A program made the translations under genes and the position numbers. From Streptomyces eurocidicus (GTDB lineage: Bacteria > Actinomycetota > Actinomycetes > Streptomycetales > Streptomycetaceae), in contig NZ_LGUI01000006.1 of NCBI RefSeq assembly GCF_002891295.1, forward strand, positions 434,001 through 498,000: a stretch of 64,000 nucleotides of DNA. Direction: 5' to 3'. A model generated the notes under the pieces. That model had not been told where the DNA came from and did not search any database. It worked only from the letters and a program-made list of their open reading frames with translations. This document shows positions 44,637 through 54,272 of this stretch, one piece after another. Numbering within the stretch: position 1 is the stretch's first letter; every line of letters begins with the position of its first letter.

Positions 44637-47186
44637 TCAGTTACCCGGATCCCTGGCGGAGGCCGGAGCGGCGGGCAGGGAGACGACCATGGTGAGTCCG
44701 CCTCCGGGGGTGTCCTCGGGAGTGAGCGTCCCGCCCATGGCTTCGGTGAGACCGCGGGAGAGGGCGAGCCCAAGTCCGAGACCGGTGGTGTTGTCGGTGT
44801 CACCGAGACGTTGGAAGGGAAGGAACGCACGTTCTTTGTCGGCTGGTTGAAGCCCCGGGCCACGGTCGATGACCCGCACTTCCACGTACGGGGCCAGGGT
44901 GCTGGCACTCACGGTCACCGGGTGCCCGGGAGGCGCGTTGCGTACCGCGTTGGCCACGAGGTTGGCGATGACACGTTCCAGCAGCGGCGGGTCCGCGAGG
45001 ACCTGGGGAGTGCTTTCCAGGTCCTGGGTGATCACAGGTACCGTCGGTTCGGGCAAGGTGTCGAGCGCGAGTGGCAGCACTTCGGCGAGCGCTGTGGGCT
45101 CCAAGCGGAGGGTCAGCGCACCCGCCTGAAGCCTGCTCATGTCGAGCAGGTTGTCCACGAGGCGGCTGAGCTTGGCAAGGGACTCCTCCGCGGTGGCGAG
45201 GAGCGCGTCGCGGTCCTCCCGCGAGAAGTCGACGTCCCGGCTGCGCAGCGAGCTGACGGCGGCCCAGCAGCCGGCCAGTGGCGTGCGGAGGTCGTGGCTG
45301 ACGGCGGCGAGGAGCGCCGTGCGCATCCGGTCGGCGGCCTTGACCGGTTCGACCTCGGCCGCGACCTCGGCCAGCCGGGCGCGCTCGACGGCGGCGGTGA
45401 GATGGGCGGCGAAGGCGGTGAGCACCCGGTGCTCGGAAGCGGGCAATCGGCGGCCGCGCAACACCAGCACACTGTCCGAACCGATCGGGATCCTGGTCTC
45501 GTAGGACGTGTCCGCCTCTCCGTCGGCCATTGCCCTGCGCCCCGTTTCACCCTTGCCGCGGGTAAGTTCGACGCTCTCCATTCCGAACGTTTCGCGGGTG
45601 CGTTCCAGCAGCGCGGGCACGGCCCTGTCACCGCGCAAGATGCTGCTCGCGAGCGACGAAAGGGTCTCTGCCTCCGCGGCCGCGCCGGCGGCGCGGCGTC
45701 CCAGACGCAAAGAGCGGTCCACGATAACGGCGACGGTAACGGCCACGGTCACAAAAACGATCAGCGCGAGGACGTTGTCGGCGTCGTCGATGGTGAACCG
45801 GTCGGTGGGTGGGATGAAGTAGTAATTCATCAACAGGGAGGCCGTCACCGCGGCGAGCAGCGCGGAGACGACGCCGCCGATACAGGCGACCCCCAGTGCG
45901 GTCAGCAGGAAGAGCAGGGTGTCGCTGGTGAGGTTGAGGCCGAGGCGGCCGGAGAAGCCGCGCAAAAGCACCGTCAGAAGCACGGGCAGAGCGAGACCGG
46001 CCACGGGACCTGCCACGCGGCGGGTGAGTGGCAGGCGGTTGGGAGGATTGGCCGGCACGCGCCTCCGCTTGGCGCGCTCGTGGGTGACCATGTGCACGTC
46101 GATGTCGCCGGAGAGCTCGACGATGGTCTCGCCCGCGCCGCGGACGGTCAGCGAGCCGAGCAGCCAGCCGCGGACACGGGTTCCGATGACCAGCTGGGTG
46201 GCGTTCTCGGCACGGGCGAACTCCATCAGTGCGGTGGGCACATGGTCCCCGACGACCGAGTGGAAGGTGCCGCCGAGACTCTCCATCAGCTGTCGCTGCC
46301 TGGCCAGGGCGGCGGGTGAGGCGTCGACCAGGCCGTCGCTCCGGGCGATGTGGACGGCGAGCAGGTCGCCGCCGGAGGAACGGGCCGCGATGCGGGCGGC
46401 ACGGCGGATGAGGGCCTCGCTCTCGGGGCCGCCGGTGATGGCGACCACGACGCGTTCGCGGGTCTCCCAGACGCCGCCGATCCCGTGCTCGTACCGGTAG
46501 CTCTGCAGGGCCTCGTCGACCCTGCCCGCCACCCACAGCAGGGCCAGCTCCCGCAGTGCCGTGAGGTTCCCGATCCGGAAGTAGTGCGAGAGTGCCGCGT
46601 CGATCTTCTCGGGCGGGTAGATGTTGCCGTGTGCCATGCGCCGCCTCAGACCTTCGGGCGGCATGTCGACCAGTTCGATCTCATGAGCCCTGCGCACGAA
46701 TTCGTCGGGCACGGTCTCGCGCTGCTGGACTCCCGTGATCTTCTCGACGACGTCGTTGAGGGACTCCAGGTGCTGGATGTTGACGGTGGTGACCACATCG
46801 ATCCCGGCGGCGAGCAGTTCCTCGATGTCCTGCCAGCGCTTGGCGTTGCGGCCACCGGGGACGTTGGTGTGCGCGAGCTCGTCGACGAGCACGACCTCGG
46901 GGCGGCGCGTCAGCACCGCGTCGAGATCGAGTTCGGTGAGGGCCAGGCCCCGGTAGGTGCGTGTCGTACGGGGCATGATGTCGAGCCCTTCGAGCAGCGC
47001 GTCGGTGCGCGGACGGTGGTGGCCCTCGGCGAAGGCCACCACCACTTCCTTGCCCCGGGCCGTGCGCCGCCGTCCTTCGTCGAGCATCCGGTAGGTCTTG
47101 CCGACCCCGGGTGCCGCCCCGAGGAAGACCTTGAGCCTGCCCGGACGTGTGCCCGGACCACCGGTCGAAGCGCTGTGCTGCGCCAT
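44637..47186 (-). CDS. kdpD: KdpD-type sensor histidine kinase (orphan)
   Basis: 849 aa from ATG 47186. Full KdpD order: N-terminal KdpD domain with Walker-A-like GAAPGVGKT (23-31) and VDELAHTNVPG; a USP-like domain (~250-370; VVVAITGGPESEALIRRAA); DUF4118 with four membrane helices (~400-500); GAF-like segment; HisKA with the phospho-His near residue 630 in VSHDLRTPLAG; and a HATPase with GLGLGLALSRGL. It senses K+/turgor (c-di-AMP binds the USP part in some relatives) and normally phosphorylates KdpE to induce kdpFABC. Here neither kdpE nor kdpA/kdpB is present: the gene is followed by an unrelated convergent SDR and preceded by gene remnants including a truncated kdpC. The reading frame itself is intact. 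Confidence 0.95.
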   Translation of the reverse strand: MAQHSASTGGPGTRPGRLKVFLGAAPGVGKTYRMLDEGRRRTARGKEVVVAFAEGHHRPRTDALLEGLDIMPRTTRTYRGLALTELDLDAVLTRRPEVVLVDELAHTNVPGGRNAKRWQDIEELLAAGIDVVTTVNIQHLESLNDVVEKITGVQQRETVPDEFVRRAHEIELVDMPPEGLRRRMAHGNIYPPEKIDAALSHYFRIGNLTALRELALLWVAGRVDEALQSYRYEHGIGGVWETRERVVVAITGGPESEALIRRAARIAARSSGGDLLAVHIARSDGLVDASPAALARQRQLMESLGGTFHSVVGDHVPTALMEFARAENATQLVIGTRVRGWLLGSLTVRGAGETIVELSGDIDVHMVTHERAKRRRVPANPPNRLPLTRRVAGPVAGLALPVLLTVLLRGFSGRLGLNLTSDTLLFLLTALGVACIGGVVSALLAAVTASLLMNYYFIPPTDRFTIDDADNVLALIVFVTVAVTVAVIVDRSLRLGRRAAGAAAEAETLSSLASSILRGDRAVPALLERTRETFGMESVELTRGKGETGRRAMADGEADTSYETRIPIGSDSVLVLRGRRLPASEHRVLTAFAAHLTAAVERARLAEVAAEVEPVKAADRMRTALLAAVSHDLRTPLAGCWAAVSSLRSRDVDFSREDRDALLATAEESLAKLSRLVDNLLDMSRLQAGALTLRLEPTALAEVLPLALDTLPEPTVPVITQDLESTPQVLADPPLLERVIANLVANAVRNAPPGHPVTVSASTLAPYVEVRVIDRGPGLQPADKERAFLPFQRLGDTDNTTGLGLGLALSRGLTEAMGGTLTPEDTPGGGLTMVVSLPAAPASARDPGN

Positions 47187-47551
47187 GGTTCGGTCCCTCT
47201 CAAGAGGCGGCACGCGAGCCGGAGCTCGGGCGGCCGGGCGGTGTCATGGGGATGTCGTCCTGTCAGGGTGGTGAGGGCGTGGTGGAGTCCGGACACAGGT
47301 GACGCCGAGGGGTGCGGATCGCCATGAGCGGAACACCCGTCGAGTAGGGAAGCGAGAGGACAAGTTCGCCCGTCCCTGGCGGATGAGCGTGGGCTGCGCG
47401 GGCTTCGTAGCAAAGCGCGAACAGCCCGGCCGGCAGGGGTTCTTGATGAAATCCTGACGCGTCATCCCACTACTTTTACGCTCCTTTTATGGCATTCGAT
47501 GCCTTGTTCTGATGCCGGAACCCGACCGGGCCGCCCCGCTGGGATGACTCC
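47187..47551. other. Region upstream of kdpD
   Basis: About 365 bases, lower in GC toward 47460-47510 (TACTTTTACGCTCC TTTTATGG context on the plus strand), between kdpD and the antiporter remnant. I see no gene. A 15-codon minus-strand frame starting ATGACACCGCCC ends in TGA just before kdpD and might be a leader, but composition alone does not support it. It presumably holds the kdpD promoter. Confidence 0.35.
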
Positions 47552-48037
47552 TCAGTCCGCGAGGCCGAGGTCTTCCAGGTCCAACGACCGTTGGATGCGG
47601 CGTCTGGTGGTGTCACTGATCTCATGGGTCTCGTAGAGGCGTTGCAGTTCTTCGGACTCGACACCGATCAGAGCGCGCCGCATGGCCCGGTGGTCGGCGA
47701 CGGCGAAGCGCATACCTGCGGTTTCGCCCGCGCCCGCGCCGTCTTCGGCGCCGAGGCGATTCTCCAGGTCGCGGCGCAGCTGGTCGGCCACCGCGGTGGG
47801 GACCGCCTCGAGATCGATGAGCTTGTCGAGGTGGAGCAGAGCCGCATGGGCCAGGCTTCCGCGAGCGCGAGCCTCTTCGCGTGCGGTGTGCTCAGGCTCC
47901 AGGGCGATGCCGGATCGACGGACCAGGGGTGCCAGGGTGAAGCCTTGAACGACGAGAGTGAGCGCGACGACACCGGTCGTGAGACGCCCAGGACGGCGAG
48001 TCCCGAGACGGCGAGGACGCCTCGTAGGTACCGACAT
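47552..48037 (-). pseudogene. C-terminal remnant of a CPA1-type Na+/H+ antiporter
   Basis: The frame carries the last membrane helix and cytosolic tail of an NhaP/CPA1 antiporter: GVVALTLVVQGFTLAPLVRR, then EHTAREEARARGSLAHAALL and LDLEDLGLAD-stop. A normal protein has ~10-12 helices (500+ aa); here only the last ~145 residues remain and the preceding ~20 residues are arginine-rich non-membrane sequence, so the N-terminal three quarters have been deleted. It lies between kdpD and the kdpC remnant, in a zone once devoted to ion homeostasis. Confidence 0.65.
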
Positions 48038-48274
48038 CGGTGATCATCTTGGCCACCGCGCCCTTCGCCACTCCGTCCCCGGCGGCCGCCTCCGCCGGGT
48101 GTTCGCGGGATCCGCCGCATGTACCCGTGTATGGCCGGTGAGACGGCCCCGTCCGGTGGCTTCCTGCCGTCAGAGGCCGAGTCGGTGCACATGCTCGGGA
48201 GCCCGAGCTGCCGTGAGCCCTGGACCAACGTCAGTGGCGGCGTGCAGCAGGGCCTGCGGGCGGCGCGCCGACGA

Positions 48275-48724
48275 TCAGTTCGGGACGATGTCGAGGCTGC
48301 TCGGCTTCAGCAGGGACAGGTCGTGATCGAGCTCGACGACATTGACCCGTTCCTGCCCCAGGAAGCCGAGGTCCCGGCCGCGGACATGCCTGGAAACGAG
48401 GGCGCGGACCCGTTCCGGGGACAGGTGGCGTGCCCTGGCCACTCGTCCGGCCTGCTCGTAGGCGTAGGCCGGGGAGATGTGGGGGTCGAGGCCGGAGCCG
48501 CTGGCGGTCAGGGCGTCGGCGGGCACCGTCCCGGGGTCGACGCCGTCGAAGGCCGCCACGGCGGCGCGGCGTTCTTCCACGGTCTTGATCAGATCGGGGT
48601 TGTCGGGACCGAGGTTGGATGCGCTGGAGTAGGTGGGGTCGTACGGGCCTGCTCCCTTGCCGGCGTCCGCGGCCGACGGACGGGGTTGGAACCACTTGGG
48701 GTCGGGGCGGAGCTGTTCAACCAC
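48275..48724 (-). pseudogene. kdpC: 5'-truncated kdpC (K+-ATPase subunit C)
   Basis: Residues from about DPKWFQPRPSAAD onward (YDPTYSSASNLGPDNPDLI, GSGLDPHISPAYAYEQAGRV, LGFLGQERVNVVELD) are unmistakable KdpC, including the DPxIS motif. The membrane-anchoring N-terminus (about 60 residues) is missing and the upstream sequence in frame is unrelated, so the protein could not insert in the membrane. kdpF, kdpA and kdpB are absent. Together with the orphan kdpD this shows a deletion that removed the front of the operon. Confidence 0.8.
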
Positions 48725-49095
48725 CTTGCCAACTCCCGGGGCACTTCCATACTCAGTGTTCGGTCAGCTCCTCGCTCATGGCCCATCAGGTCGGAGTAAA
48801 GGGTATTGAGGCGGAGGCAAGGCCGTGCGCTCGGCCGATTGCCTCGCGAGCGTTGCGCGGAGGACATCGGCCGGCATGGTCGTACCGGTCAGTACGTGAT
48901 GGCCACGTAGCCCTTGCCCCCCGGCTGCCCTGCTGGCCCGCCTTCGCATTCTCTTCCGCACGCGAGAGCGGCGGAGGGGGTTGACGGAGCAGCGGTATGC
49001 CGGGACCCTTCGGGCCGGATCGTTCGGCCTCGCCCGAACGGCTCCATGCTCGGCATGGCCATTTCACGGTGTTCTGCTGGAGGGACGGAGAGGCT
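48725..49095. other. Junction region upstream of sulfatase-like gene
   Basis: About 370 bases without an intact gene. On the minus strand a short frame ending at 48889 reads ECEGGPAGQPGGKGYVAITY-stop, resembling the Gly-rich C-terminus of a fibre or collagen-like protein, probably a further relic. The rest contains the promoter of the gene at 49096. Confidence 0.35.
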
Positions 49096-49995
49096 GTGGC
49101 GTCGACGGCGGCCGGGGAGAACACGCTCTTCATCACGATCGACTCATGCCGTGTCGACACGGCGGTCAGGGCCGTAACGCCGGCGCTGGACCGTCTCGGA
49201 CCTCTCGTCGTCGCGGAGACCGCCGGCACGTTCACGCTTCCGGCACACTGGGCGTTCTTCTCCGGGTTCCTTCCCAAACCGCGGAACGGTGAGCATTTTC
49301 TCGGCCGCTACGAGCAGCTGTGGTCGCACGACTGCCGCGCCTGGAAGCGCAGCACCTACACCGTGTTCGAGACCCCGACGATCGTCGAACACCATGTGCG
49401 TTCGGGCTACTTCACCATCGGACTCGGCGGCGTCCCCTTCTTCGACCCGGCCATTCCCTCCAGCATTCTCCCGGCTCTCTTCCCTTCCTTCCGCTACCGG
49501 GGAGAACGGGCAGGAGCTCCCACGACCGCCATCGACGCCGACCTGCCCACGCGCCGGCCGCTCCCCACCGAGCGGCTCGGAAAGTTCACGGAACAGCTCC
49601 TGCGCAACGAACCGTTCTTCGGTTTCGTGAACTTCCCCGAGACCCACTTTCCGTATTGCACGCCCGGCGCCGGAACGCTCGACGACCACACGGTGGACGC
49701 CCTGCGCGAGATAGGTGGGCACATTTACCGGAGAGCAGCGCTTGGCGAGGACAGTGCGCTGTGGAAGGAAGACCGTCTGCAAAATGTGCACAAGCTCCAG
49801 GTGCGGGCCCTGGAGTGGGTGGACAGGCACCTCGGGCCCATGTTCACGGCACTGTCCGGTGCGGCCCGCGGCACTCTTGTGGTCGTGTGCGCGGACCACG
49901 GTGAGTCGTTCGGCGAACAGCGCTTGGTCGGACACGGCAACACGTCACCCGAAGTTCTCCACGTGCCCCTGTGGGCCGGGCACATCAACAGGTAG
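49096..49995 (+). CDS. Sulfatase/alkaline-phosphatase-superfamily metallohydrolase
   Basis: 299 aa from GTG 49096 with GGAG five bases upstream; an earlier ATG (48997) is less supported. Begins with the first metal-ligand strand NTLFITIDSCRVD, has a nucleophile-region motif TFTLPAHWAFFSG (45-57) with Thr rather than the Cys/Ser that becomes formylglycine, and ends with VVVCADHGESFGEQ and VGHGNTSPEVLHVPLW, the metal-binding DHGE and late His. The Thr nucleophile suggests a phosphoesterase or phosphotransferase more than a true sulfatase. It is shorter than usual (400-500 aa), lacking a C-terminal subdomain. No signal peptide, so cytosolic. Related small 'metalloenzyme' genes often sit in natural-product clusters. 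Possibly co-transcribed with the FAD enzyme 100 bases downstream. Confidence 0.75.
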   Translation: MASTAAGENTLFITIDSCRVDTAVRAVTPALDRLGPLVVAETAGTFTLPAHWAFFSGFLPKPRNGEHFLGRYEQLWSHDCRAWKRSTYTVFETPTIVEHHVRSGYFTIGLGGVPFFDPAIPSSILPALFPSFRYRGERAGAPTTAIDADLPTRRPLPTERLGKFTEQLLRNEPFFGFVNFPETHFPYCTPGAGTLDDHTVDALREIGGHIYRRAALGEDSALWKEDRLQNVHKLQVRALEWVDRHLGPMFTALSGAARGTLVVVCADHGESFGEQRLVGHGNTSPEVLHVPLWAGHINR

Positions 49996-50095
49996 CGAGC
50001 CGTCTGCGCAGACGGCCGTGAGCCCGCGCTCCGGAGGGCCCGGACTCGCTTCGCCGGGGTCTGGTCGCGCCGATCGACGCGTGCTACGAAGAGGC

Positions 50096-51730
50096 ATGGC
50101 GACATCGAGGGACAAGCCCGGGACGATCCCGGGCGCCGCTCACCGGACGGAGGCCCGCCCACGGGCCGGGCAGGCCGTCAGGGCGTACGACGCGGTGATC
50201 GTCGGCGGTGGTCACAACGGTCTGGTCGCCGCCGCCTATCTGGCCCGCGCCGGACGCCGCGTGCTCCTCCTGGAACGCCTCGGCCGAACCGGTGGTGCGG
50301 CCGTCTCCACACGCCTCTTCCCCGGCTTCGACGCCCGGGTCTCACGCTACGCCTACCTCGTCGGCCTACTGCCCCGGAAGATCGTGAAGGACCTCGGACT
50401 GCGCTTCGCCGTCCGCGGGCGCGCGGTCTCCTCCTACTCCCCCACCGTGCGTGCCGGACGTCCCACCGGGCTTCTGGTGGAGCGCGATCAGGCCCGTACT
50501 CGCGCGTCGTTCGCCCGGCTCACGGGCTCGGACAAGGAATTCGACTCCTGGCAGCGGTTCCACGGCCTGACCCGGCACGTGGCCGAGCGGGTCTTCCCCA
50601 CCCTCACCGAACCGCTTCCCACCCGCGCCGAACTCCGCGCCCGTATCGACGACCGGTCCGCCTGGGAAGCCCTTTTCGAGCGACCCCTCGGTGAGACCGT
50701 CGAGGCCGCTTTCGACGACGACCTCGTGCGCGGCATGGTGCTCACCGACGCTCTCGTGGGCACCTTCACCCACGCCCGGGACACCACGCTGCGCCAGAAC
50801 CGCTGCTTCCTGTACCACGTCATCGGCGGCGGCACGGGCGACTGGAACGTCCCCGTGGGCGGCATGGGAGCGCTGACCGACGCCCTCGCCGACGCGGCCC
50901 GCTCCGCCGGCGCGCGCATCCTCACGGAGTGCGAGGTGACACATATCGCCACGGACGGCCGGACTGCCGAGGTGGCTTCCGCACGGGGTACGTTCGCGGC
51001 GCGGCACGTCCTGGTCAACGCCTCCCCGCACGAACTGGCCCGGCTCCTGGGCGAGCGGCCCCCACCGCCGGCCGAGGGCTCCCAGCTCAAGGTCAACATG
51101 CTGCTGCGGCGCCTGCCGAAGCTGCGCGACACCGCCGTCGACCCGCGCACCGCCTTCTCGGGAACCTTTCACATCAGCGAGGGTTACGAGGAGCTGGAGA
51201 CCGCCTACCGGGAGGCGTCCACCGGCCGGATCCCGTCCGCCCCGCCCGCGGAGATCTACTGCCATTCCCTCACGGACCCCTCCGTCCTCGGCCCCGCACC
51301 GGCCCGCGAGGGCTACCACACCCTCACCCTTTTCGGGCTCCACGCGCCGGCCCGGTTGTTCACCACCGATCACGACGCCACCCGGGAGCGACTGCTCCGG
51401 GCCACGCTGGAACAGTTGGACTCCCACCTCGCCGAGCCGCTCGCCGGTTGTCTGGCGGTCGACAGCGACGGCCGCCCGTGCGTCGAGGCCAAGAGCCCCC
51501 TGGACCTCGAGCGGGAACTGGGGCTGCCGGGCGGCAACATCTTCCACTCCACACTCGAATTCCCCTACAGGGACGGCACGGACAACGGTGACGAGGTCTC
51601 GGCGGCTGCCCGGTGGGGCGTGGAGACCGCCCACCCCGACATCCTCCTGTGTGGTTCGGGCGCGGCACGCGGCGGCCTGGTCAGCGGCATCCCCGGCCAC
51701 AACGCGGCCATGGCCGTGCTGGGCCGCTGA
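50096..51730 (+). CDS. FAD-dependent oxidoreductase, phytoene-desaturase/PYROXD2-like
   Basis: 544 aa from ATG 50096 (only a weak ribosome site, so a start a few codons later is possible). Dinucleotide-binding motif DAVIVGGGHNGLVAAAYLARAG (read as VIVGGGHNG, 35-42) then LLLERLGRTGGA, as in the CrtI/amine-oxidase family; the C-terminal GSGAARGGLVSGIPGHNAAM is the second FAD motif. Middle segment VGGMGALTDALADAARSAGA is also family-typical. CrtI relatives desaturate carotenoids, while PYROXD2-like ones oxidise pyridine or amino compounds; no other carotenoid genes are present, so the latter group is more likely. Substrate unknown. Confidence 0.85.
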   Translation: MATSRDKPGTIPGAAHRTEARPRAGQAVRAYDAVIVGGGHNGLVAAAYLARAGRRVLLLERLGRTGGAAVSTRLFPGFDARVSRYAYLVGLLPRKIVKDLGLRFAVRGRAVSSYSPTVRAGRPTGLLVERDQARTRASFARLTGSDKEFDSWQRFHGLTRHVAERVFPTLTEPLPTRAELRARIDDRSAWEALFERPLGETVEAAFDDDLVRGMVLTDALVGTFTHARDTTLRQNRCFLYHVIGGGTGDWNVPVGGMGALTDALADAARSAGARILTECEVTHIATDGRTAEVASARGTFAARHVLVNASPHELARLLGERPPPPAEGSQLKVNMLLRRLPKLRDTAVDPRTAFSGTFHISEGYEELETAYREASTGRIPSAPPAEIYCHSLTDPSVLGPAPAREGYHTLTLFGLHAPARLFTTDHDATRERLLRATLEQLDSHLAEPLAGCLAVDSDGRPCVEAKSPLDLERELGLPGGNIFHSTLEFPYRDGTDNGDEVSAAARWGVETAHPDILLCGSGAARGGLVSGIPGHNAAMAVLGR

Positions 51731-51794
51731 CCTCGCCGGACCGCCCTGACCCGCGCCGCCCGACCTGTAGAAGTATCGAATTGGGCTCCTGACG

Positions 51795-52274
51795 TCACTC
51801 CTCACACCCCGGCATGGCTGCCGCCCTCACCGCGGTGAGGGGGCCGCGCCCCGGCCCGGCGGGCAGGGCCACGGCACGCCATGTCGCTTCCTGTCCGAGG
51901 GGCAGACCGTGCACGCTGCGGGCGCGAGGCTCACCGGACCCGCTCGCGGGGAAGGAGAACAGGCGCGGCTCGCCCTCGAGGTTCGCCGAACTCGCCTGTA
52001 CCCGCCCGTGGTTGTCGACCGCTTGGATAGGGGTGCTCCCATCTTCCGACCCGGGGAGGGAGCCGGAGGGCTTCCCCGAGGTCAGTGCGGCGGCGACGGC
52101 CGAGGCGCGCTGGGCGGCCGTCTGGTCGAGCTGACGGATGAGGCCGGCGTGCAGCCAGGCGACCAGCAGCACCGCGACACCGGCCAGACCCGCGGCGATC
52201 ACCAGCGCGGCGGCCGCGGTCAGGCGCAGGCGCGGCGAGCGTCCGGCCCACCAGCGCGCGAACGACCTGCCCAT
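51795..52274 (-). pseudogene. Truncated sensor histidine kinase (N-terminal part only)
   Basis: From ATG 52274 the frame encodes one membrane helix (LTAAAALVIAAGLAGVAVLLVAW; ~20-40) and about 100 residues of extracytoplasmic sensor, then stops at 51795 after AAAMPGCEE. The second helix, HAMP, HisKA and ATPase domains are missing, so no kinase activity is possible. It follows a frameshifted response regulator with a 4-base gap, so the whole two-component operon is dead. Confidence 0.7.
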
Positions 52275-52278
52275 CGGA

Positions 52279-52973
52279 TCACTCCCCCGTGCTGAGCAGC
52301 CGGTAGCCGGCACCCCGTACGGTCTCGATCGTCCGGCGGCCGAACGGGGCGTCGGTCTTGCGGCGCAGGTACCCGACGTAGCCCTCGACGATGTTGGTGT
52401 CGCCGTCGAAGTTCTCGTCCCAGACGTGGGTGAGGATGTCGGTCTTGCCGACCACCTCGTCCCGGTGCCGCATCAGGAACTCCAGCAATGCGAACTCCCT
52501 TGCGGTCAGGTGTATTTCCTGGTCGGCACGCTCACACCGGCGGCGTGCCGGGTCGAGGGTGAGGTCACCGGCGGCCAGGACGGCCGGGCGGCCGGAGTGC
52601 CGCGTCGCAGCAGCGCCCGGAGGCAGGCGACCAGGACGATGTACGAGCACGGCTTGCGCAGATAGTCGTCGGCTCCCAGATCGAGCGCGTCGGCCTCGTC
52701 GTACTCACCGTCCTTCGCGGTCAGCATCAGCACCGGCGTCCACACCCGCGCCGCCCGCAGCCGCCTGATCACTTCGTATCCGGAGAGCCCGGGCAGCAGG
52801 ATGTCGAGCACGACGGCGTCGTACGGCTCGTTCACCGCGTTCCACAGACCGTCCGCGCCGTCATGGACGACGTCGACGGTGAAACCCTCCTGGCCGAGCC
52901 CGCGCGCGACCGCCGCGGCGAGCCCGCGTTCGTCCTCGATCACCAGCACGCGCAGGGCCGCCTCACCTGCCAC
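52279..52973 (-). pseudogene. Frameshifted OmpR-family response regulator
   Basis: The receiver domain (Asp57 in VVLDILLPG, LMLTA, Lys in YLRKP) reads in one frame to about 52600, and the winged-helix domain (EIHLTAREFALLEFLM, GYVGYLRRK, TIETVRGAGYRLL) reads in another frame to 52279. A single-base insertion or deletion in the Arg/Gly/Pro-rich linker (~52585-52610) separates them. YLRKPC replaces the usual TKPF. Corrected, it would be a ~231-aa regulator. Unless translated by frameshifting or due to a sequencing error, it is inactive. Confidence 0.75.
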
Positions 52974-53140
52974 TTTACGACGCCGCCACCGTAGAGCTGG
53001 TCACATGAGAGGAGGCTGAGAGCCGAGCGCGGGGAGGACGGCCCGGTCGGGTCCTCGGCGTTCTCTCAGCACCTGCGGCACAAACTGGAGCCGTTCCGGG
53101 AACGCAGACCGCGCGTCCCTTCGATCGAGGGGAGAAGCAC

Positions 53141-53546
53141 ATGACACACCTCCGACGCAGGATCGCGCTCCTGGCCAGGGGGAGCCGGGGCCACGGGCGC
53201 CGCACTGGCCATGCCCCACGCGGCGGCTCCGTCCGCGCCCGTCACGCACACCATGCCCGCGCCCAGGGCTTCGGACCCGGCCTATCCGGGTGAGGACAAC
53301 ACCGGACCGGACCGGGACAACGTCCAGCAGGGCGACCAGACCGCTCCCGACACCGGTCAGGCGGGGCAGGAGCAGGAACGCCGGGGTGAGGGCTCCGGAA
53401 AACGGGGTCTCCGACGGTTCCGGCGGGCACGCCGATCCCTCCGGCACGGTCGATCGCCGGTTCACCGGGGAGGAGTGACCGGCGGCGCAGGGGCCGCGGG
53501 CGCGACGGATGTGCCCGCGATCCCTGCACACGGGGCCGCGTGTTAA
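53141..53546 (+). pseudogene. Frameshifted small secreted protein
   Basis: ATG 53141 follows GGGGAG at a good distance and begins a signal-peptide-like MTHLRRRIALLA. A run of five G at 53178-53182 then shifts the frame; with four G the text continues LARGAGATGAALAMPHAAA, a normal signal-peptide end, followed by PSAPVTHTMPAP and DPAYPGEDNTGPDRDNVQQG. As written, the frame ends early. Downstream two frames compete (one ends in DPSGTVDRRFTGEE at 53478, the other runs to 53546), so the C-terminus is uncertain. Divergent from the broken two-component operon, which may once have controlled it. Family unknown. Confidence 0.55.
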
Positions 53547-53660
53547 CCGGGCGCTAACCGGGCGCAGTGCGGGCCCTGGCCTTAGGGCTTCTAGCGTCGA
53601 GAACAAAGGCGAAGACCGCGGCGGTGAACCGGCCGCCGCCCTCGCTGGGAGGTGTCGACC

Positions 53661-54272
53661 ATGCATCGTCCGTTCGCTGCCGCCACGGCCGGCCTGATGC
53701 TCGTTGCCGGGGCCGGGGCCGCGGCCTGTTCCTCGTCCTCATCACCGCACTCGTCCGGCACGCCCGCGCCGTCCTCTTCGGCTCCGGCTCCCGCCGAGTC
53801 GAATCCGCCCGGTGACATTCCTGACACACAGATGTTCGTGCCGTGGTCGCCGCCCGGCGGCGGGTTCACGGTGAAGGTGCCGGAGGGGTGGGCCCGGACC
53901 GCCCAGGGGGCGGTGACGGTGTTCACCGACAAGTTCGACAGCGTACGCATCGAGCGCGTCCCCGCCACGGCGGCGCCGACCGTGAACTCGGTACATACGA
54001 AGGACCTTCCGGGGATCCGCGCTGCGAGTAACCACTTCTCGCTGGTCAAGGTGACCGATGTCCGGCGTTCGGGCGGCAAGGCGGTACTGGCCGAATACCG
54101 GGCCGACTCCCCTCCCGACCAGGTGACCGGCAAGCGCGTCGCCCTCGACGTGCAGCGATATGTGTTCTACAAGCCGGACAAGGGTGAGGCTGTGGTGACG
54201 CTGTCCGGTGCGGTGGGGGCCGACAATGTCGATCCCTGGCGGACTGTCACGGACTCCTTCCGGTGGTCGTGA
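53661..54272 (+). CDS. Secreted lipoprotein, probable ABC-transporter accessory
   Basis: 203 aa from ATG 53661 with GGGAGG eight bases upstream. Signal peptide with a lipobox-like AGAAAC (Cys23) followed by a Ser/Pro-rich linker to about residue 55, then a ~145-residue domain (FVPWSPPGGGFTVKVPEGWA; FYKPDKGEAVVTLSG) that resembles the LpqN/PsbP-like fold of actinobacterial lipoproteins. The stop codon overlaps the next ATG in TGATG, so it is coupled to two ABC ATPases and an FtsX permease and is probably their extracellular partner. Confidence 0.78.
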   Translation: MHRPFAAATAGLMLVAGAGAAACSSSSSPHSSGTPAPSSSAPAPAESNPPGDIPDTQMFVPWSPPGGGFTVKVPEGWARTAQGAVTVFTDKFDSVRIERVPATAAPTVNSVHTKDLPGIRAASNHFSLVKVTDVRRSGGKAVLAEYRADSPPDQVTGKRVALDVQRYVFYKPDKGEAVVTLSGAVGADNVDPWRTVTDSFRWS

